This document shows positions 15,259 through 24,259 of a DNA stretch of 64,000 nt, one piece after another. Under the pieces are notes generated by a model. The model was not told the origin of the DNA. It did not search any database and saw only the letters and a program-made list of their open reading frames with translations. The stretch is from assembly GCF_036880985.1 (NCBI RefSeq), contig NZ_JBAJNO010000008.1:310001-374000 (forward strand). Reading direction: 5' to 3'. The position numbers and the translations under genes were made by a program. Source of the stretch: Limibacter armeniacum. GTDB taxonomy: Bacteria; Bacteroidota; Bacteroidia; Cytophagales; Flammeovirgaceae. The stretch's first letter is position 1. Each line of letters begins with the position of its first letter.

Positions 15259-17127
15259 ATGAAGTACCTATATCACGTATTGACGTCTCTGCTGCTGTTG
15301 GGACTTGTGGCTTGTGGCACACAAACAAAAGAACAACAGGAAGAGAAAACAGAAGAAACACAGCAGGTAAGGGACCCGCACAGTTTTGCTCGCCCAAATG
15401 AGGTAGTGGTCAAGCACCTAGACCTGGATCTTAAGGTAGACTTTGATAATAAAGTACTGAATGGTGTAGCTACACTTGACCTTGAACGCAAGGAAGGCAA
15501 TAAGCTAATGCTGGACACCCGTTTGTTGACTATTGAGAAAGTAACAGATGGTAAGGATGAGTTGGTTTATACCCTGCATGATGAGTTGCCGTTTGTGGGT
15601 AGTGCTTTGGAAATTGACCTGAAAGACAATACTTCGAAAGTAGCGGTTTACTATAAGACTTCTCCGGAGGCACCTGCTATCCAGTGGTTGGCATCTTCGC
15701 AGACTGCCGGAAAGAAGCATCCATTCCTGTTTACACAGTCGCAAGCGATCTTGGCGCGTTCTTGGGTGCCAATTCAGGACAGCCCTGGCATTCGTTTCAC
15801 TTATGATGCAAAAGTGACTGTGCCTACTGAGTTGTTGGCTTTGATGAGTGCGGAGAACCCTCAAGAGAAAAATGTGGAAGGGGTTTACAATTTCAAGCAG
15901 GCAAAGCCAATTCCTGCTTACTTGTTGGCTCTGGCTGTTGGTGACATTGAGTTTGCTCCAATCGGTAAGCGTACAGGTGTATATGCAGAGCCTTCTATGC
16001 TTAAGAAAACCAAGTATGAATTGGAAGGCATGGGTGAAATGCTGATAGCGGCAGAGAAGTTATACGGCTCGTATAAGTGGGGACGATATGATGTATTGAT
16101 GTTGCCGCCAAGCTTTCCGTTTGGAGGAATGGAAAACCCAATGCTGACATTTGCTACCCCGACGATTATTGCAGGTGACCGTTCGCTGACATCCCTGATT
16201 GCCCATGAGTTGGCACATTCATGGTCAGGCAACTTGGTGACTAATGCAACTTGGAATGACTTCTGGCTGAATGAGGGCTTTACGGTTTACTTCGAGTTGA
16301 GAATTATGGAAGAAGTTTACGGAAAGTCGTTCTCAGATATGCTGGCGTTGATCAGTCGCCGTGATTTGGACCTTGATCTGGAAGACTTGAAGTATGGTGA
16401 TGATACAAAACTGAAGCTGGACCTTGACGGCAGAGACCCTGATGAGGGCATGAACTCAATTGCATACGATAAGGGTTTCCATTTCTTGCTGTTGATTGAG
16501 CAGACAGTGGGGAGAGAAAAGTGGGATGCTTTCTTGAAGCAGTACTTCAATGAGTTTGCCTTTAAAACTGTAACAACAGAAGCGTTCTTGGCATACTTGA
16601 AAACGAACCTGTTGGATAAGGTAGAAGGAGCGGAAAACACCATCAACCCTGAGGCTTGGGTGTACAATGGTGGCTTGCCTGACAATTGTCCGGTTGTTGC
16701 GTCTGAGCGCTACAACAAGGTAGATGAAACAGTGAAGAAGTTTGTAGGTGGTACAAAAGCTGCTGAGTTGGAAACCAAGGATTGGATATTCTATCAGGAG
16801 TGGGAGCACTTCTTGTCGGAGTTGCCGGATGACTTGACTACTGAGCAAATGACTAACCTTGACAAGCAGTTCAAGTTTACGGAAAACGGGAACAATGAAA
16901 TCCTATTCCAATGGCTGATGCATGTGATCCAAAGTGAGTACAAGCCTGCTTATGGTAAGCTGGAGCAGTTCCTGATGACGGTAGGTAGACGTAAGTTTAT
17001 TGCACCACTGTACCGTGAGATGGCAAAGAAGGAAGTTACCAAAGAAATGGCTAAGAAGATCTACGAAAAGGCTAGAGGAAACTACCATTATGTTTCAGTG
17101 GCTACTATTGATGAGATTTTGAAATAG
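15259..17127 (+). CDS. M1-family zinc aminopeptidase, lipoprotein
   Basis: This is an aminopeptidase N/leukotriene-A4-hydrolase-like M1 peptidase that removes N-terminal residues from peptides. A lipoprotein signal ends at Cys19 (LVAC). The catalytic parts are the exopeptidase motif G289-G-M-E-N293, the zinc motif H316-E-L-A-H320 and the third ligand E339 in WLNEGF, at the standard 18-residue gap. The C-terminal helical domain (about 470-622) is of the LTA4-hydrolase type. At 622 aa it matches Bacteroidota relatives. It is probably periplasmic or on the cell surface. It stands alone with a terminator at 17235. Confidence 0.92.
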   Translation: MKYLYHVLTSLLLLGLVACGTQTKEQQEEKTEETQQVRDPHSFARPNEVVVKHLDLDLKVDFDNKVLNGVATLDLERKEGNKLMLDTRLLTIEKVTDGKDELVYTLHDELPFVGSALEIDLKDNTSKVAVYYKTSPEAPAIQWLASSQTAGKKHPFLFTQSQAILARSWVPIQDSPGIRFTYDAKVTVPTELLALMSAENPQEKNVEGVYNFKQAKPIPAYLLALAVGDIEFAPIGKRTGVYAEPSMLKKTKYELEGMGEMLIAAEKLYGSYKWGRYDVLMLPPSFPFGGMENPMLTFATPTIIAGDRSLTSLIAHELAHSWSGNLVTNATWNDFWLNEGFTVYFELRIMEEVYGKSFSDMLALISRRDLDLDLEDLKYGDDTKLKLDLDGRDPDEGMNSIAYDKGFHFLLLIEQTVGREKWDAFLKQYFNEFAFKTVTTEAFLAYLKTNLLDKVEGAENTINPEAWVYNGGLPDNCPVVASERYNKVDETVKKFVGGTKAAELETKDWIFYQEWEHFLSELPDDLTTEQMTNLDKQFKFTENGNNEILFQWLMHVIQSEYKPAYGKLEQFLMTVGRRKFIAPLYREMAKKEVTKEMAKKIYEKARGNYHYVSVATIDEILK

Positions 17128-17234
17128 TAGGGGCTATTTTGGTCGAATGAAATATGTTTTGATGACTAATGGTCAATAGCTTGCTCTCAGGCTTTTAATT
17201 TAATTCTTCATTTTTTCCTTGATGAAAAAACGAA

Positions 17235-17292
17235 GCAAAAAAAACAGGAGTCTCCCCGACTGAATTATCGGTGATGACTCCTGTTTTTTTGC
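17235..17292. terminator. Bidirectional intrinsic terminator
   Basis: GCAAAAAAAACAGGAGTC and GACTCCTGTTTTTTTGC pair around a centre that itself forms a small CCGA/TCGG hairpin. It lies between the convergent aminopeptidase and DinB genes. Confidence 0.85.
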
Positions 17293-17310
17293 GCTTATAT
17301 AAGCCTTTTC

Positions 17311-17766
17311 TTAAACGAACTTCCTGATATTCATCATGAGTCCAAGGTGTAAACCTTCGTGATAATTATTGAACTCAAAAGCATCTTCTATAGAGCTTAG
17401 GTAAAAACCTGTTCCTGTCATTCGTTCGTTGTAGGTAGTGAATTTTCCTTTGTGAAAGTCTAGCTCTGTTTGCTCTATTACTGAGGTTAAAAGCTCTTTT
17501 AACTCATTGACTTCTTCTTGGGTGGTTTGTCCTGTGGGTTTTGTGCCGGGCTTGTACAGGGCGAAGAGCCTGTCTGGAATATATCCTTCCAGCCCTGACC
17601 CTTTGTAGATCAATGCCTGTTGTGCCACAATTATGTGCCCGAGGTTCCAAATCAAGTTATTGCTGAAGCCGTCTGGAGTCTTATTCAGTTGAGCTAAAGA
17701 GTATTGGTCAAAAAATTCTAGGAGCAGACTTCTACTTGTCTTCCATGTTTTGAATACAGCTTCCAT
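17311..17766 (-). CDS. DinB-family protein, 151 aa
   Basis: A four-helix-bundle DinB-superfamily protein: N-terminal helix VFKTWKTSRSLLLEFFD, NLIWNLGHIIVAQQAL with the first metal-site His, and a C-terminal NYHEGLHLGLMMNIRK with the other two His residues. Members are thiol transferases or metal-dependent enzymes; the substrate here cannot be told. It follows dcd by 45 bases on the same strand and may be the last gene of a ribD-dcd-DinB unit. ATG 17766 is the natural start. Confidence 0.85.
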   Translation of the reverse strand: MEAVFKTWKTSRSLLLEFFDQYSLAQLNKTPDGFSNNLIWNLGHIIVAQQALIYKGSGLEGYIPDRLFALYKPGTKPTGQTTQEEVNELKELLTSVIEQTELDFHKGKFTTYNERMTGTGFYLSSIEDAFEFNNYHEGLHLGLMMNIRKFV

Positions 17767-17811
17767 AATGGTCTCCTTGATAAAAGGGTTTGTTTAGTTG
17801 ATAGCGTTTTA

Positions 17812-18348
17812 TCAGAATTTGCTTTTGAAGAGCATGGACTCTACAGGTTTCATCGTTCGTTCGTTGTAATTGGCAGATTGCCTGATATGATACAGGTCAC
17901 GAATATCACCTTCTACCTTCATGTAAAAGAGCTGCCCGATAGGCATGCCTGCATAGATGCGTACAGGTTGTACTACAGAGATTTCTAAAGTCCATGTATT
18001 GCAGAAGCCCACATTCCCTTTATTGGATGTGGAGTTGATGTGAATGCCAAGACGTGCTACACTTGACTTACCCTCTAAGGAAGGTACATGTGCCAAGGTT
18101 TCGGTATACTCACGTGTTACCCCCAGATAAATCCTGTTGGGATGAAGTACAAAACCGTCTCTTGGAATCTCAAATAACTCAATCTTGTTATGGTTCCGAG
18201 CATCCAGAATGTCATCCTTATAAACTGCCAGATACCTACCCAGATGTACATCATAGGAATTAGTGCCCAGACAATTCATATCGAATGGCTCTATCAGGAT
18301 ATTACCCTGCTCAATTTCCTGTAAAATCTGTGTATCTGACAGTATCAT
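17812..18348 (-). CDS. dcd: dCTP deaminase
   Basis: It deaminates dCTP to dUTP in the thymidylate pathway. The family signatures are clear: N-terminal ILIEPFDMNCLGTNSYDVHLG, the catalytic segment SLEGKSSVARLGIHINS, and GFCNTWTLEISVVQPVRIYAGMPIGQLFY with the conserved catalytic Glu. At 178 aa it has the usual trimer-forming length. It is 88 bases downstream of ribD on the same strand, and a TAAGTTTG -7-like element at 18429-18422 on the minus strand may give it its own promoter. Confidence 0.95.
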   Translation of the reverse strand: MILSDTQILQEIEQGNILIEPFDMNCLGTNSYDVHLGRYLAVYKDDILDARNHNKIELFEIPRDGFVLHPNRIYLGVTREYTETLAHVPSLEGKSSVARLGIHINSTSNKGNVGFCNTWTLEISVVQPVRIYAGMPIGQLFYMKVEGDIRDLYHIRQSANYNERTMKPVESMLFKSKF

Positions 18349-18436
18349 ATATCTTTTATCAAAAGTGGTTGATGCCTTTCAGCCAACGATCAAAATCAAG
18401 GTGACATTTTCAGCAAGACTGCAAACTTACTGAGTT

Positions 18437-19468
18437 TTATCCATTTTTGTAAATTAGTCTTCTATCTCCTGCAACTTGTCTTTCGTCGGCAAGCCTTGCA
18501 CCTGACAATACCGGAGCCGGAATGCCATCTCCAAAGTATTGTTTACCAATGAATATGCGGGCTTCATCCCACATTTTGTGCTCTACAAATGCCTTTAAGA
18601 GCATGGCTCCACCTTCTACAATTAATGATTGCAATTTTTGTTCACGAAGGTCTGCCAGCATTTCTTCCATCCAGTTGTTTGGTGATACTTTCACCAGTTT
18701 CAGTTGGTCCTGTTGGCGACTCTCCTTGAAATTGTAACATATTGTGGCTTGGTCTCCATCAAAGAGAGACAGTTTTTCCTGAGGTAACCTTAGGTTGCCA
18801 TCCAGTACCACACGGGTAGGGTTGGGGCCTGACCAGCTTCTGACATTTAGCTGGGGGTTGTCATAGTAAGCGGTGTTGGTTCCTACAAGGATGGCATCTT
18901 CTTCTGCTCGCCATTTGTGGACCTGTTTTCTTGACATGCTGTTGCTGATCCATTTTGAATCATAATTGGCACGAGCAATAAAACCGTCTTCAGTCTGTGC
19001 CCATTTCAGGATGATGTAAGGACGTTGTTTGCGCATGTAGACAAAGAAGCGGGCATTGATGTCTTCCCCTTCCTCTTCCAGCATGCCGGTCTCTACAATT
19101 ATCCCATTTGACTCCAGTCTTTGAATACCCTTACCGGCTACAAGAGGGTTGGGGTCAAGGTTGCAAACATAGACTTTCTTGAGCTTGTGTTTTACGATTA
19201 GGTCCGCACATGGAGGTGTTTTGCCATGGTGACTGCATGGTTCCAATGTGACGAACATCTCTGACTCAGGCAGGAGTGACTTATCTTTTACAGAAGCAAT
19301 GGCATTTACCTCTGCATGAGCCTGACCGCATACCTGATGGTAGCCCTCACCAATGATGGTGTCATTATGAACAATCACGCAACCGACCATAGGGTTGGGG
19401 CTTACATTTCCTCTTCCTAGTTGGGCAAGTTCAAGTGCCCTGCGCATATACAATTCCTTTTCGACCAT
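18437..19468 (-). CDS. ribD: Riboflavin biosynthesis deaminase/reductase RibD
   Basis: This bifunctional enzyme performs the second and third steps of riboflavin synthesis: deamination of the pyrimidine ring and NADPH-dependent reduction of the ribosyl side chain. The deaminase domain (1-145) has the zinc site HAEVNAI (77-83) and PCSHHGKTPPC (near 103-113). The reductase domain (about 146-343) starts RPYIILKWAQTEDGFIA and has the GTNTAYYDNPQLNVR and EGGAMLLKAF segments. It is full length at 343 aa. No FMN riboswitch is visible upstream. Confidence 0.95.
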   Translation of the reverse strand: MVEKELYMRRALELAQLGRGNVSPNPMVGCVIVHNDTIIGEGYHQVCGQAHAEVNAIASVKDKSLLPESEMFVTLEPCSHHGKTPPCADLIVKHKLKKVYVCNLDPNPLVAGKGIQRLESNGIIVETGMLEEEGEDINARFFVYMRKQRPYIILKWAQTEDGFIARANYDSKWISNSMSRKQVHKWRAEEDAILVGTNTAYYDNPQLNVRSWSGPNPTRVVLDGNLRLPQEKLSLFDGDQATICYNFKESRQQDQLKLVKVSPNNWMEEMLADLREQKLQSLIVEGGAMLLKAFVEHKMWDEARIFIGKQYFGDGIPAPVLSGARLADERQVAGDRRLIYKNG

Positions 19469-19551
19469 CTACTGTTTAGATTTTGATCTTGGACAAAAAA
19501 CAAGACTAGTCATGCTGTCTTATTGGTACTTTTGTAACCCCGAAGATACAA

Positions 19552-19579
19552 ATAAAGCCGCTCTTAAAAGCGGCTTTAT
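19552..19579 (-). terminator. Intrinsic terminator of the FKBP gene
   Basis: ATAAAGCCGC and GCGGCTTTAT form a perfect 10-bp stem with an eight-base loop. It lies downstream of the FKBP isomerase gene and upstream of ribD, so it isolates the two transcripts. Confidence 0.75.
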
Positions 19580-19655
19580 ATAAGATCTTGAAGTATGTAA
19601 TGCTTAATCTGGTTCGGAGTATAACCTCCTATATCAAATCGTCAGATTTTTTTGA

Positions 19656-20087
19656 TTAAGCAATCTCAACTAGTTCAATCGCAAAGTTCAGGTCTTTTCC
19701 TGCCATTGGGTGGTTAGCATCCAGTACGATGTGTGTATCTGTCAGCTCCTTAACAGTAACTTGAACTGGCTGTCCATCAGCAGTAGTCAGTACAAGCTGA
19801 TCACCTGGTGACGGGTTCATGTCAGCAGGAATTTGCTCTTTAGGGAATTTTACCATCTGCTCTTCACGAACAGGACCGTAAGCTTCCTCTGAAGGTATAT
19901 GAACATTTTTCTTTTCGCCTACAGACATTCCTTCAACAGCTTTATCGAAGCCTGCGATCATTTGACCTGCGCCAACTTCGAATTCAATCGGCTCACCTCT
20001 TTTTACTGATGAATCGAATTCTTCCCCGCTGTCCAATGTACCAACATAATGGACTTTTACCTTATCTCCTTTTTTGGCTACTTGCAT
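19656..20087 (-). CDS. SlyD-type FKBP peptidyl-prolyl isomerase
   Basis: It catalyses cis-trans isomerisation of proline peptide bonds and acts as a folding helper. The FKBP core is clear: KVHYVGTLDSGEEFDSS, EFEVGAGQMIAGFDKAVEGM and the C-terminal LNFAIELVEI, with the inserted-flap region between (about 70-125) that marks the SlyD type. The His-rich metal-binding tail of enteric SlyD is absent. The frame is open to 20147, but ATG 20087 is chosen because a promoter -7 element covers 20145-20152 and the extra N-terminus is unlike the family. It is cytoplasmic, 143 aa. Confidence 0.92.
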   Translation of the reverse strand: MQVAKKGDKVKVHYVGTLDSGEEFDSSVKRGEPIEFEVGAGQMIAGFDKAVEGMSVGEKKNVHIPSEEAYGPVREEQMVKFPKEQIPADMNPSPGDQLVLTTADGQPVQVTVKELTDTHIVLDANHPMAGKDLNFAIELVEIA

Positions 20088-20119
20088 GATATTCTTTTTT
20101 TGAGAAGCAAAATATAAAA

Positions 20120-20152
20120 GGCAGGACTTTCCTGCCCATATGCACAAAGGTA
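20120..20152 (-). promoter_or_regulatory. Promoter -7 element and 5' hairpin of the FKBP gene
   Basis: On the minus strand TACCTTTG (20152-20145) fits the Bacteroidota TAnnTTTG element. A perfect GGCAGGA/TCCTGCC hairpin (20120-20136) would then lie at the very 5' end of the mRNA. No good TTG was found at the -33 position, so the promoter call is moderate. Confidence 0.45.
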
Positions 20153-20437
20153 ATATTTTTATAACGCATGAAAAGTTAGAGGTCTTTTTGTGAACAAAAT
20201 TCTTCAGATAGTGATATGAAAAAAAGAAGCGTTATGGCCATAATTTGTGATTTCTTCCAATCTGAAAATTGTATTTAACCGTTTGTCCTGCTTAAAAAGC
20301 CTGTTGTTTTTCTCATCCATTTCTGATTGTTAGGATTTTATCTTAAGGGTGCTATCTCTATCTTTGAGGCTTGCGATAAAGGTGCGGGATAAAATCCATC
20401 TTTTTCTTTTAACTAGCTCTGATCATAACTTAAAATA
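20153..20437. other. Divergent intergenic region upstream of MFS gene
   Basis: No gene is seen. TATCTTTG at 20359-20366 fits the -7 consensus for the plus strand and would give a leader of about 65 bases for the MFS transporter gene, but the nearest TTG lies too far upstream. A run of AT-rich sequence fills the rest. Confidence 0.4.
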
Positions 20438-21658
20438 ATGCGCAATCACGCTGATATGACTACTGATACGATAGAACAGCCTTCTATCTATACTTTGCAG
20501 TTTTGGCTGCTTTGTTTAAGCTCCTTTCTGTTTTTTACCAGCTTCAATATGATCATTCCGGAGTTGCCGGACTATTTGACCAAGCTTGGAGGAGAAGACT
20601 ATAAGGGACTTATCATTTCATTGTTTACCCTGACAGCAGGACTATCAAGACCATTTAGTGGAAAGCTGACAGATAAGATAGGACGTATCCCTGTGATGGT
20701 AGTAGGGGTACTGGTTACTTGTGTGTGTAGTGTATTGTACCCATTGGTGGCTACGCCTGCTGCATTTTTACTTCTTCGTTTCTTTCATGGTTTTTCGACA
20801 GGTTTTAAGCCTACAGGAACGTCAGCATATTTGGCGGATGTAGTGCCGTTTAACCGTCGTGGAGAAGCTATGGGGATATTAGGCTTCTTTGGCAGCTCAG
20901 GAATTGGGGCTGGACCTGTGATCGGTAGTTATATAGCTGCCCAAACAAACCTTGACTTTATGTTCTATATGTCAGGTGCTTTGTCTTTACTGTCAATCCT
21001 GATTTTGTCAGGAATGAAGGAAACGTTGGAAAACCCACAACGGTTTAAGCTGGAGCATCTGAAAGTTGGACCTCATGAGGTAATAGATAAAAGTGCTTTG
21101 GCTCCATCGATTGTGATGGTATTAAGTGTTACTGCTTATGGTGTTATGCTGACAATCATACCAGATTTCAGTAAGTATTTAGGGATTGAAAATAAAGGGA
21201 TTTTCTTTCTGTTTTTTACCCTAGCTTCTACGGGTGTTAGGATTTTTGCCGGAAGAGCAAGTGATAGGCACGGACGTGTGATTGTACTGAAAATATCGAC
21301 TGTTATATTGGCTTCAGGGTTAGTGCTTGTTGGTTTTGCATCTAATATGTACCTGTTTATGGCAGCTGCTGTTTTGATGGGGTTGGGAGCTGGAATGAAC
21401 TCCCCTACAATTTTTGCTTGGACGGTGGACCGTTGTAAGGCTGAATCAAGAGGGAAAGCTTTAGCCACCATGTATATTGCGCTTGAGGTGGGAATTGGCT
21501 CAGGAGCATTTGGCGCAGGTTGGATTTATGCTAACGAATCAGCTAGGCTTGCTTACCCGTTTTGGGTTTCAGCAGCTTTGTGTCTGTTGGCTTTTGTTTA
21601 CCTGATGGTTTGGCACCATAACAAGAAACCTGTAACGAGTTGGGAAATCAGAAAATAA
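20438..21658 (+). CDS. MFS transporter, 12 membrane segments
   Basis: A major facilitator superfamily drug/metabolite transporter of 406 aa. Twelve hydrophobic helices can be counted, with the family A-motif G-K-L-T-D-K-I-G-R after helix 2 (near residue 75) and its repeat G-R-A-S-D-R-H-G-R between helices 8 and 9 (near 272). A GPVIGSYIAAQ segment in helix 5 resembles the antiporter motif C region of drug exporters, so it is probably a proton-driven exporter. The substrate is unknown. The next gene, xerD, begins 39 bases downstream and may share the transcript. A start further in at ATG 20456 is possible. Confidence 0.9.
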   Translation: MRNHADMTTDTIEQPSIYTLQFWLLCLSSFLFFTSFNMIIPELPDYLTKLGGEDYKGLIISLFTLTAGLSRPFSGKLTDKIGRIPVMVVGVLVTCVCSVLYPLVATPAAFLLLRFFHGFSTGFKPTGTSAYLADVVPFNRRGEAMGILGFFGSSGIGAGPVIGSYIAAQTNLDFMFYMSGALSLLSILILSGMKETLENPQRFKLEHLKVGPHEVIDKSALAPSIVMVLSVTAYGVMLTIIPDFSKYLGIENKGIFFLFFTLASTGVRIFAGRASDRHGRVIVLKISTVILASGLVLVGFASNMYLFMAAAVLMGLGAGMNSPTIFAWTVDRCKAESRGKALATMYIALEVGIGSGAFGAGWIYANESARLAYPFWVSAALCLLAFVYLMVWHHNKKPVTSWEIRK

Positions 21659-21697
21659 AGGATTGATCATTTTTTTACTTTTTAGAACGACAAAGTT

Positions 21698-22621
21698 GTG
21701 CACTGGAAAGATGCTATATATGAATTTGAGTCTTACCTGAAACTGGAGCGTAATATGTCTCCAAGTACAGTTGAGAACTATTTGAGGGATGTAGATAAGC
21801 TGTTACAGTTTTTACGGTTGAATGAGTTGGCCTGGATGCCTGATAATCTGCCACAGACTACAATTGAAATGTTTCTCAGGTACCTGAATGAGCAGTTCTT
21901 TTTGGCGCCTAGTTCTCAAGCTCGGATTCTGTCAGGATTGAAGGCATTTTATAGGTTCTTGAATATTACAGAGATAACAGAGCATAACCCTGTTGAACTG
22001 ATCGATACACCAAGGTTAGGTAGTAAGTTACCTGATACACTGAGTTTGGAAGAAATCGAGGCAATGCTGTCTGTAAATAATATGGCTACTGCGGAAGGTA
22101 GAAGGAATAGGGCAATTATTGAGGTGCTCTACAGCTGTGGTGTCAGGGTTTCTGAATTAACTAACCTAACGATCAACAACCTGTTTTTTGATTTAGGCTT
22201 TATCAAGGTTACAGGTAAGGGGAATAAGGAGCGTTTTGTTCCGATCGGACAAGATGCGATCAAGTATACCTTACAGTACCTTGACGAAGATCGTAGTGTA
22301 ATGGTAGCCAAAAAAGGAAGTGAGTCTTATGTATTCCTGAATAGGAGAGGAGGACAACTTTCAAGAGTGATGATCTTCAATATTGTCAAAAAGCTGGCAG
22401 TGCTTGGGAACGTAAAGAAGTCAGTCAGTCCACATACATTCCGACATTCATTTGCCACACACTTGGTAGAAGGAGGCGCAGACTTGAGGGCAGTGCAAGA
22501 AATGCTCGGGCATGAATCTATTACAACCACTGAAATTTATACCCATTTGAATACGGAGTATTTACAGTCGGTAATTAAGGACTTTCACCCAAGGGATCGT
22601 CTAGCAAAAGGAGAACAATAA
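21698..22621 (+). CDS. xerD: Site-specific tyrosine recombinase XerD
   Basis: It acts with a partner recombinase to resolve chromosome dimers at dif. The N-terminal SAM-like domain (1-90) has the ESYLKLERNMSPSTVENYLRD pattern in two pieces; the catalytic domain has Arg in GVRVSELTNL, the H-x-x-R box SPHTFRHSFATHL, LGHESITTT with the next His, and the nucleophile Tyr in EIYTH. The C-terminal tail is short and typical. The start is GTG 21698. The 307-aa length matches Bacteroidota XerD. The DNA around it is not an integron or phage region, so a housekeeping role is most likely. Confidence 0.93.
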   Translation: MHWKDAIYEFESYLKLERNMSPSTVENYLRDVDKLLQFLRLNELAWMPDNLPQTTIEMFLRYLNEQFFLAPSSQARILSGLKAFYRFLNITEITEHNPVELIDTPRLGSKLPDTLSLEEIEAMLSVNNMATAEGRRNRAIIEVLYSCGVRVSELTNLTINNLFFDLGFIKVTGKGNKERFVPIGQDAIKYTLQYLDEDRSVMVAKKGSESYVFLNRRGGQLSRVMIFNIVKKLAVLGNVKKSVSPHTFRHSFATHLVEGGADLRAVQEMLGHESITTTEIYTHLNTEYLQSVIKDFHPRDRLAKGEQ

Positions 22622-22622
22622 A

Positions 22623-22656
22623 AGCCTTGCAGCAATTTTTATAAAGCTGCAAGGCT
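22623..22656. terminator. Bidirectional intrinsic terminator
   Basis: AGCCTTGCAGC and GCTGCAAGGCT form a perfect 11-bp stem with a 12-base loop between the convergent xerD and SiaC-family genes. Confidence 0.8.
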
Positions 22657-22693
22657 CTGTTATTTCTAATTGGTTTTGATGTCCTGAGGCTAA

Positions 22694-23071
22694 TTAGTAA
22701 GCAATCAGGTTGAATGTCAGTTCAACGTCATCTGCATACTCTTCACCGCTTTCCTGCATATCAACATCATTTTCCTCATAATACCAGTTCACAGTCACAT
22801 TACCACCTTTGTTGTTCTGATACTCTTCCAACAGGGTAAGGATTTCCAGAAATCTTCTGGATGAACTGGTGTTGAAGTAAGACATCTTGAAGTTCATCGT
22901 AATGTTCCTGCCCTCTTCTTTCAAGTATTCGTTGATCCAATCAAAAATAGGCTGGAAGAACTCCATTGTGTATTCGTGATACGATTCTCCCTCGATTTCA
23001 AGTACGCCAGTAGATGCGTTAAAGTCTATTCTAGGGATGTAAGTTGATCCTTCTATATGGAAATTTTCCAT
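22694..23071 (-). CDS. SiaC-family regulatory phosphoprotein (DUF1987)
   Basis: This is the target of a SiaB-type protein kinase in a partner-switch system. The DUF1987 signature FFQPIFDWINEYLKEEG (38-54) and the phospho-site segment KMSYFNTSSSRRF are present, with Thr68 at the same number as the phosphorylated Thr of Pseudomonas SiaC. The C-terminus is acidic. In Pseudomonas the unphosphorylated form activates a diguanylate cyclase; the target here is unknown. It is three bases downstream of the SiaB-family gene, so the two are co-transcribed. No phosphatase or cyclase gene is next to them. Confidence 0.85.
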   Translation of the reverse strand: MENFHIEGSTYIPRIDFNASTGVLEIEGESYHEYTMEFFQPIFDWINEYLKEEGRNITMNFKMSYFNTSSSRRFLEILTLLEEYQNNKGGNVTVNWYYEENDVDMQESGEEYADDVELTFNLIAY

Positions 23072-23074
23072 GTG

Positions 23075-23644
23075 TTAAAGCTCTTTATTAATTTTTACAT
23101 TGAGAATAAAGAATGAAATATCATCGTCGACCTCCTCGATTTCGATGAGTACCGGATTGCCAGATTTTCTCACCATATCAATCAGGCCAAGGTTTGCACC
23201 GGGCTTGTTGGCACGCTGAGGAGCTTTACGAACTTCTCTATAGAAATCTCTAAGCTCTTCCTTATCAAGCTCATTGATATAGTCAGCTCTTTCCAGCAGT
23301 GGAGGAACTTCACTTTTCTTGATATAGTTGCCTGAGCAAATATGGAAATACTGGTCGTCGCTGCCGATGGTAATCACCCCTGTACCAACCTCTTTCTCGT
23401 CTTTTTCAGAATAGGCCTTGTGGGCAGAGTAGTGATGAATGTTTTGCGCCATCTCGATAACAATGGCAAAAAGTCTTTTGCTAATCATCTGGCTGTTCGG
23501 CGTCGACTGTAAGGTTTTGCCGATCAGGGTCAAGACCTCTTGTGTAAACATTCCGTTAAATGCCAGCAAGATATGGTTAAGCTCCAGCTGATCCTTAAAT
23601 GTTTTGACGCTGAAATGTTCCAGATATTCCTTTTCCTGTAGCAT
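23075..23644 (-). CDS. SiaB-family protein kinase
   Basis: A GHKL-ATPase-type Ser/Thr kinase of the SiaB family (DUF6272), which phosphorylates SiaC. The N-box IVIEMAQNIHHYSAH (near residues 78-92 counted from 23644), a VITIGSDDQYF strand and the nucleotide-lid segment GANLGLIDMVRKS (near 157-169) are visible. There is no membrane segment or sensor domain. The frame opens at 23671, but ATG 23644 (start MLQEKEYLEHF) is preferred because the extra nine residues are atypical. It forms an operon with the SiaC-family gene at a three-base gap. Confidence 0.82.
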   Translation of the reverse strand: MLQEKEYLEHFSVKTFKDQLELNHILLAFNGMFTQEVLTLIGKTLQSTPNSQMISKRLFAIVIEMAQNIHHYSAHKAYSEKDEKEVGTGVITIGSDDQYFHICSGNYIKKSEVPPLLERADYINELDKEELRDFYREVRKAPQRANKPGANLGLIDMVRKSGNPVLIEIEEVDDDISFFILNVKINKEL

Positions 23645-24259
23645 ATTGGCTTTAGTTACTTTTGATATCACCTTGAATAAGGTGTATTAGTAAACTTATA
23701 TAAAAATCTTCCGATATTAATAAAAAATCAAAACAGATGACAAGATTATCCGTCATTTCTACTTTAAAAAGTGGGAATATGTTAAGAATTATTCCTCTTT
23801 CAGTAGCTAAAGCTGCGACGAGATAAATATAGACAAAAGTTTGTTAATGACTTCAACTTCGTTGCTAATCAAATGTACAACGCATGATTATCACTTTTAT
23901 GATAGGGAAATAGATTTTCCGTGGAAAACTTTATAAAAAAATGTTGATAGTGTCCCTTTTAGCTGAAATAGGCCCTAAAACCTTACGCAATAAAAGTTAA
24001 AAAAATATAATATACCTTCAATAGACCTACCATCCTGCAATGAAGCTGGATTAATTACAGTTCATTGCAAACTAGGCGTAATGAATTTTAGTAATATTGT
24101 AGCTGAGGATGTTAGTAGCATGAGACTATATCAAAAGAATGAAGGTTTGTATATTATCTCATAACCAATAAGTATGTTTGGTATAGGCGCTCTTTTGAGG
24201 GACTTACATTCTGATTAATCAAGAACCATATTAGATCATTGAAAAATAAACCTTTAGCG
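23645..24259. other. Long divergent intergenic region
   Basis: This stretch of about 600 bases separates the divergent SiaB-family and DUF1573 genes. It is AT-rich with no supportable reading frame, RNA gene or repeat. Promoters for both genes should be here; TAATATTG near 24090 is one mismatch from a -7 element on the plus strand. Confidence 0.4.

Noticed and set aside
18349-19654. FMN riboswitch for ribD or other riboswitch
   Set aside because: The gap upstream of ribD is short and filled by the terminator of the previous gene; no conserved riboswitch core was seen.
20088-20147. Longer N-terminus of the FKBP isomerase starting at 20147
   Set aside because: It overlaps the likely promoter and adds residues not found in the family.
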